This document shows positions 6,301-7,396 of a stretch of DNA of 7,396 nucleotides, one piece after another. Source of the DNA: Candidatus Cloacimonadota bacterium (GTDB taxonomy: Bacteria > Cloacimonadota > Cloacimonadia > Cloacimonadales > Cloacimonadaceae); the NCBI GenBank assembly GCA_023230795.1, contig JALNWR010000129.1, forward strand, positions 1 through 7,396, given 5' to 3'. Positions within the stretch are counted from its first letter, which is position 1; each line of letters starts with the position of its first letter. The translations under genes and the position numbers were made by a program. The notes below the pieces were generated by a model. It ran no database searches and had not been told where the DNA came from. It saw nothing but the letters and a program-made list of their open reading frames with translations.

Positions 6301-6754
6301 GGCTTACGCTGTGTGGCGGCCGTTCAGAGCTACCTCCCGTATCTCTGGTATCACCCATAATAAAAGTGCCAGCGGGGACAAAGACGAAGTTTTCCGGTAC
6401 AGGAGCTCCTGCTCCCACAGCGATAACCTTGAAAAAGGCGCGGTCCATGGTACCGGTCTCGTTATCCAGGATCAGTCCGGGAACAGGAACGGTGTAGATC
6501 AGGGTGCCGGCATTGCATTCAAAATCAGGAATATCTCCGCAATAGACCTGGTAGTAATCGGCAACGCTTACCTCATCCCAAGCCAGGGTGATGCTTTCTC
6601 CCGATCTGCTAATGACCAGGTTCAGCGGTGCGGCGGGTGGCTCTCGCAGCTCGGGTCTCACGAAAAAGCTATCGCGTTCATCGTAGCCGGTAAAGGCAGA
6701 TAAGTTCCCCGCACACAAGAGCAGCAGGATACTAACAAGTAGTAAGTGTTTCAT
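6188..6754 (-). CDS. N-terminal fragment of the second FGE-like protein
   Basis: 188 residues as read. A signal peptide (1-20, MKHLLLVSILLLLCAGNLSA, nearly identical to that of the paralogue) is followed by a fibronectin-III-like domain (about 41-115) and the first strands of the FGE fold (FVFVPAGTFIMGD, SVSLDSFYMCKYEVTQAEYTAIMGSNPA). After G183 the frame runs into QLPRI and a stop. The start is well supported by AAGGAG 6-7 nt upstream of ATG. As translated here it would be a secreted protein lacking most of the FGE fold. Confidence 0.75.
   Translation of the reverse strand: MKHLLLVSILLLLCAGNLSAFTGYDERDSFFVRPELREPPAAPLNLVISRSGESITLAWDEVSVADYYQVYCGDIPDFECNAGTLIYTVPVPGLILDNETGTMDRAFFKVIAVGAGAPVPENFVFVPAGTFIMGDTRDTGGSSERPPHSVSLDSFYMCKYEVTQAEYTAIMGSNPAHSYGVGGQLPRI
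6206..6212 (-). other. G7 homopolymer at the frameshift point
   Basis: Seven C on the plus strand (seven G in the coding sense, context GCGTG GGGGGG CAAC). With six G the frame reads GTG GGG GGC AAC and continues into the conserved FGE core; with seven it stops 6 codons later. Such runs are the classical substrate for slipped-strand changes and also for sequencing length errors. Confidence 0.8.
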
Positions 6755-6800
6755 GTTTACTCCTTTGAATTATGATGTATTTGCTGACATAGGTTTTGCT

Positions 6801-6827
6801 TTTATAGTTTGCTTTTTTTACAGGCAA
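6801..6827 (-). promoter_or_regulatory. Weak promoter candidate for the second FGE-like gene
   Basis: On the minus strand, TTGCCT (6827-6822) and TATAAA (6806-6801, 5 of 6 to the -10 consensus) are separated by 15 nt, giving a leader of roughly 40 nt to the ATG at 6754. The spacing is short and the -35 is weak. The rest of 6755-7091 shows no supported gene. It is a leader insertion of about 320 nt relative to the paralogue and contains a TATTTTT/AAAAATA inverted repeat at 7037-7057. Confidence 0.25.
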
Positions 6828-7091
6828 TACAGCCCTGCTGAGGCTCATGGTTGCAGGTTTGAAGATATTGGTCAGGTACACAGTAATGCCCGGCGTATGC
6901 CTACGATGACAGGCTTGCCCATCTGTCCCAAATTTGATATAGTTTAGTGGATACTTCTCAAGAAGAGGCTCATTTGCATAAGCCGGAAAAGACTGTTTGA
7001 TCTGTCCTAAATTCTTTTCAATCACTATCCCCTTCCTATTTTTGGGGTATAAAAATACCGTGGGAAGCTTTTCTGTTCTACTGCCGCATCA

Positions 7092-7190
7092 TGGGTTTAT
7101 CATGATTACAAAAGGCAGCAAGCTTCCGAATGATCATAATGCCAGAATATCTATGCTCCAATTATTCGTCAAGCAAAATTATCTATGATT
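7092..7190. repeat. Upstream duplication block, copy 2
   Basis: This is the counterpart of 5074-5171, from TGGGTTTATCATGATTACAA to TATCTATGAT, in the same orientation. In copy 1 the block ends 16 nt from the start codon; here it is 338 nt away, so the two loci differ by an indel of about 320 nt in the leader. Confidence 0.7.
7144..7172 (-). promoter_or_regulatory. Distal promoter candidate within the duplicated block
   Basis: On the minus strand, TTGACG (7172-7167) is followed by a 17-nt spacer and TATTCT (7149-7144). The -35 box and the GAGCATAGAT part of the spacer are conserved with the copy at 5131-5153, but the -10 there is poor (TCGTTT). If used, it would give a leader of about 380 nt. 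Low confidence. Confidence 0.25.
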
Positions 7191-7241
7191 GACAGTCTCC
7201 TGTCTTTTCTTTTAGACTGGTAAACCTTAGGTCACATGGTC

Positions 7242-7290
7242 TTTGGGGAGAATGCATCGAAATGCAGCAGAATTCTGGCATTCCCCCAAA
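7242..7290. repeat. Inverted repeat TTTGGGG-AATGC / GCATT-CCCCAAA
   Basis: The arms at 7242-7255 and 7278-7290 pair over 12 bp with a 2x1 interruption (AG against C) around a 22-nt loop. The same G-rich/AATGCC end word closes the element at 5383-5401, so this looks like two repeat ends meeting head to head. Confidence 0.55.
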
Positions 7291-7395
7291 ATGTCGAGTC
7301 ACTCTTTTGATAATGAACTTAATGATAGTATCTTAGCTATCATCTATGCCTATGTATTTCAGTTTATACTTTTGGCAGTTAAGATTCATGATTCC
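7275..7395 (-). repeat. Dispersed non-coding repeat, copy in minus orientation
   Basis: The reverse complement of this stretch aligns with 5274-5401 over its whole length (see that entry for the conserved words). It also contains a 7-bp hairpin, ATGATAG (7322-7328) with CTATCAT (7337-7343), that is not conserved in the other copy. No gene is seen in 7191-7396. Confidence 0.65.
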
Positions 7396-7396
7396 A

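Larger units (their letters stand above)
5614..6754 (-). pseudogene. FGE-sulfatase/fibronectin-III-like secreted protein gene, frameshifted paralogue
   Basis: This is the full extent of the second FGE-like gene. It has the same architecture as the protein encoded at 3889-5058 but is split by one extra base in a run of seven G on the coding strand (6206-6212). Dropping one G joins SYGVGG directly to NYPVYNVTWYS, as in the paralogue (DFGVGDIYPVYNVSWYS), and gives an uninterrupted 379-residue protein with no other defect. RGSSWFNNYQNC (340-351 of the restored protein) has N346 where the first FGE cysteine would be and keeps only C351. The rest of the gene is intact and has a good ribosome-binding site. 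Recent inactivation, phase variation at the G-run, or a base-calling error are therefore all possible, and nothing in the window decides between them. Confidence 0.8.

Noticed and set aside
6732..7025. Minus-strand ORF of 97 residues overlapping the start of the second FGE-like gene
   Set aside because: It has no recognisable domain and no clear ribosome-binding site. It overlaps a well-supported start and lies in the leader region that the paralogous locus lacks.
7191..7396. Partial gene at the right edge
   Set aside because: No frame on either strand shows a domain, codon pattern or ribosome-binding site. The sequence is accounted for by the non-coding repeat copy.

Overview
The window comes from a Gram-negative bacterium. 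It carries a complete tripartite efflux pump set (inner-membrane RND pump, periplasmic lipoprotein adaptor, TolC-type outer-membrane channel). The two secreted FGE-fold proteins with fibronectin-like domains, and the style of the intergenic repeats, remind me of the FCB group, perhaps Candidatus Cloacimonadota. That placement is from memory and is low confidence. All genes I accept lie on the minus strand, so the window is read from its right end to its left.

Left part (1-3340): a compact four-gene operon, transcribed in the order tetR regulator, tolC-like channel, membrane-fusion adaptor, RND transporter. The RND gene runs off the left edge. Intergenic gaps are 3, 1 and 1 nt, and the ribosome-binding sites of the second and third genes lie inside the end of the gene before. 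The regulator presumably represses its own operon. A 22-bp imperfect palindrome next to a TTGACA box, about 170-190 nt upstream of tetR, is the best operator candidate.

Middle (3341-3888): about 550 nt without a gene but full of structure. It holds two inverted repeats near the operon promoter, an 18-bp perfect-stem hairpin built from GACTCGA words, a terminator-like hairpin followed by T-rich sequence for the gene to its right, and a short AATCCGC tandem repeat.

Right part (3889-7396): two related genes for secreted proteins with a signal peptide, a fibronectin-III-like domain and a C-terminal FGE-sulfatase (SUMF1) fold. The copy at 3889-5058 is intact. The copy at 5614-6754 is broken by one extra G in a G7 run; removing that base gives a 379-residue protein. 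The duplication includes an upstream block of about 98 bp. Neither copy has the paired catalytic cysteines of true formylglycine-generating enzyme. Their C-termini resemble, by eye, the C-type-lectin-fold variable regions of diversity-generating retroelement targets, but no reverse transcriptase or template repeat is in the window.

The spacers around the second copy hold a family of non-coding repeats: a 253-bp segment bounded by perfect 20-bp inverted repeats (5161-5413), and a degenerate copy of its right half in inverted orientation at 7275-7395.
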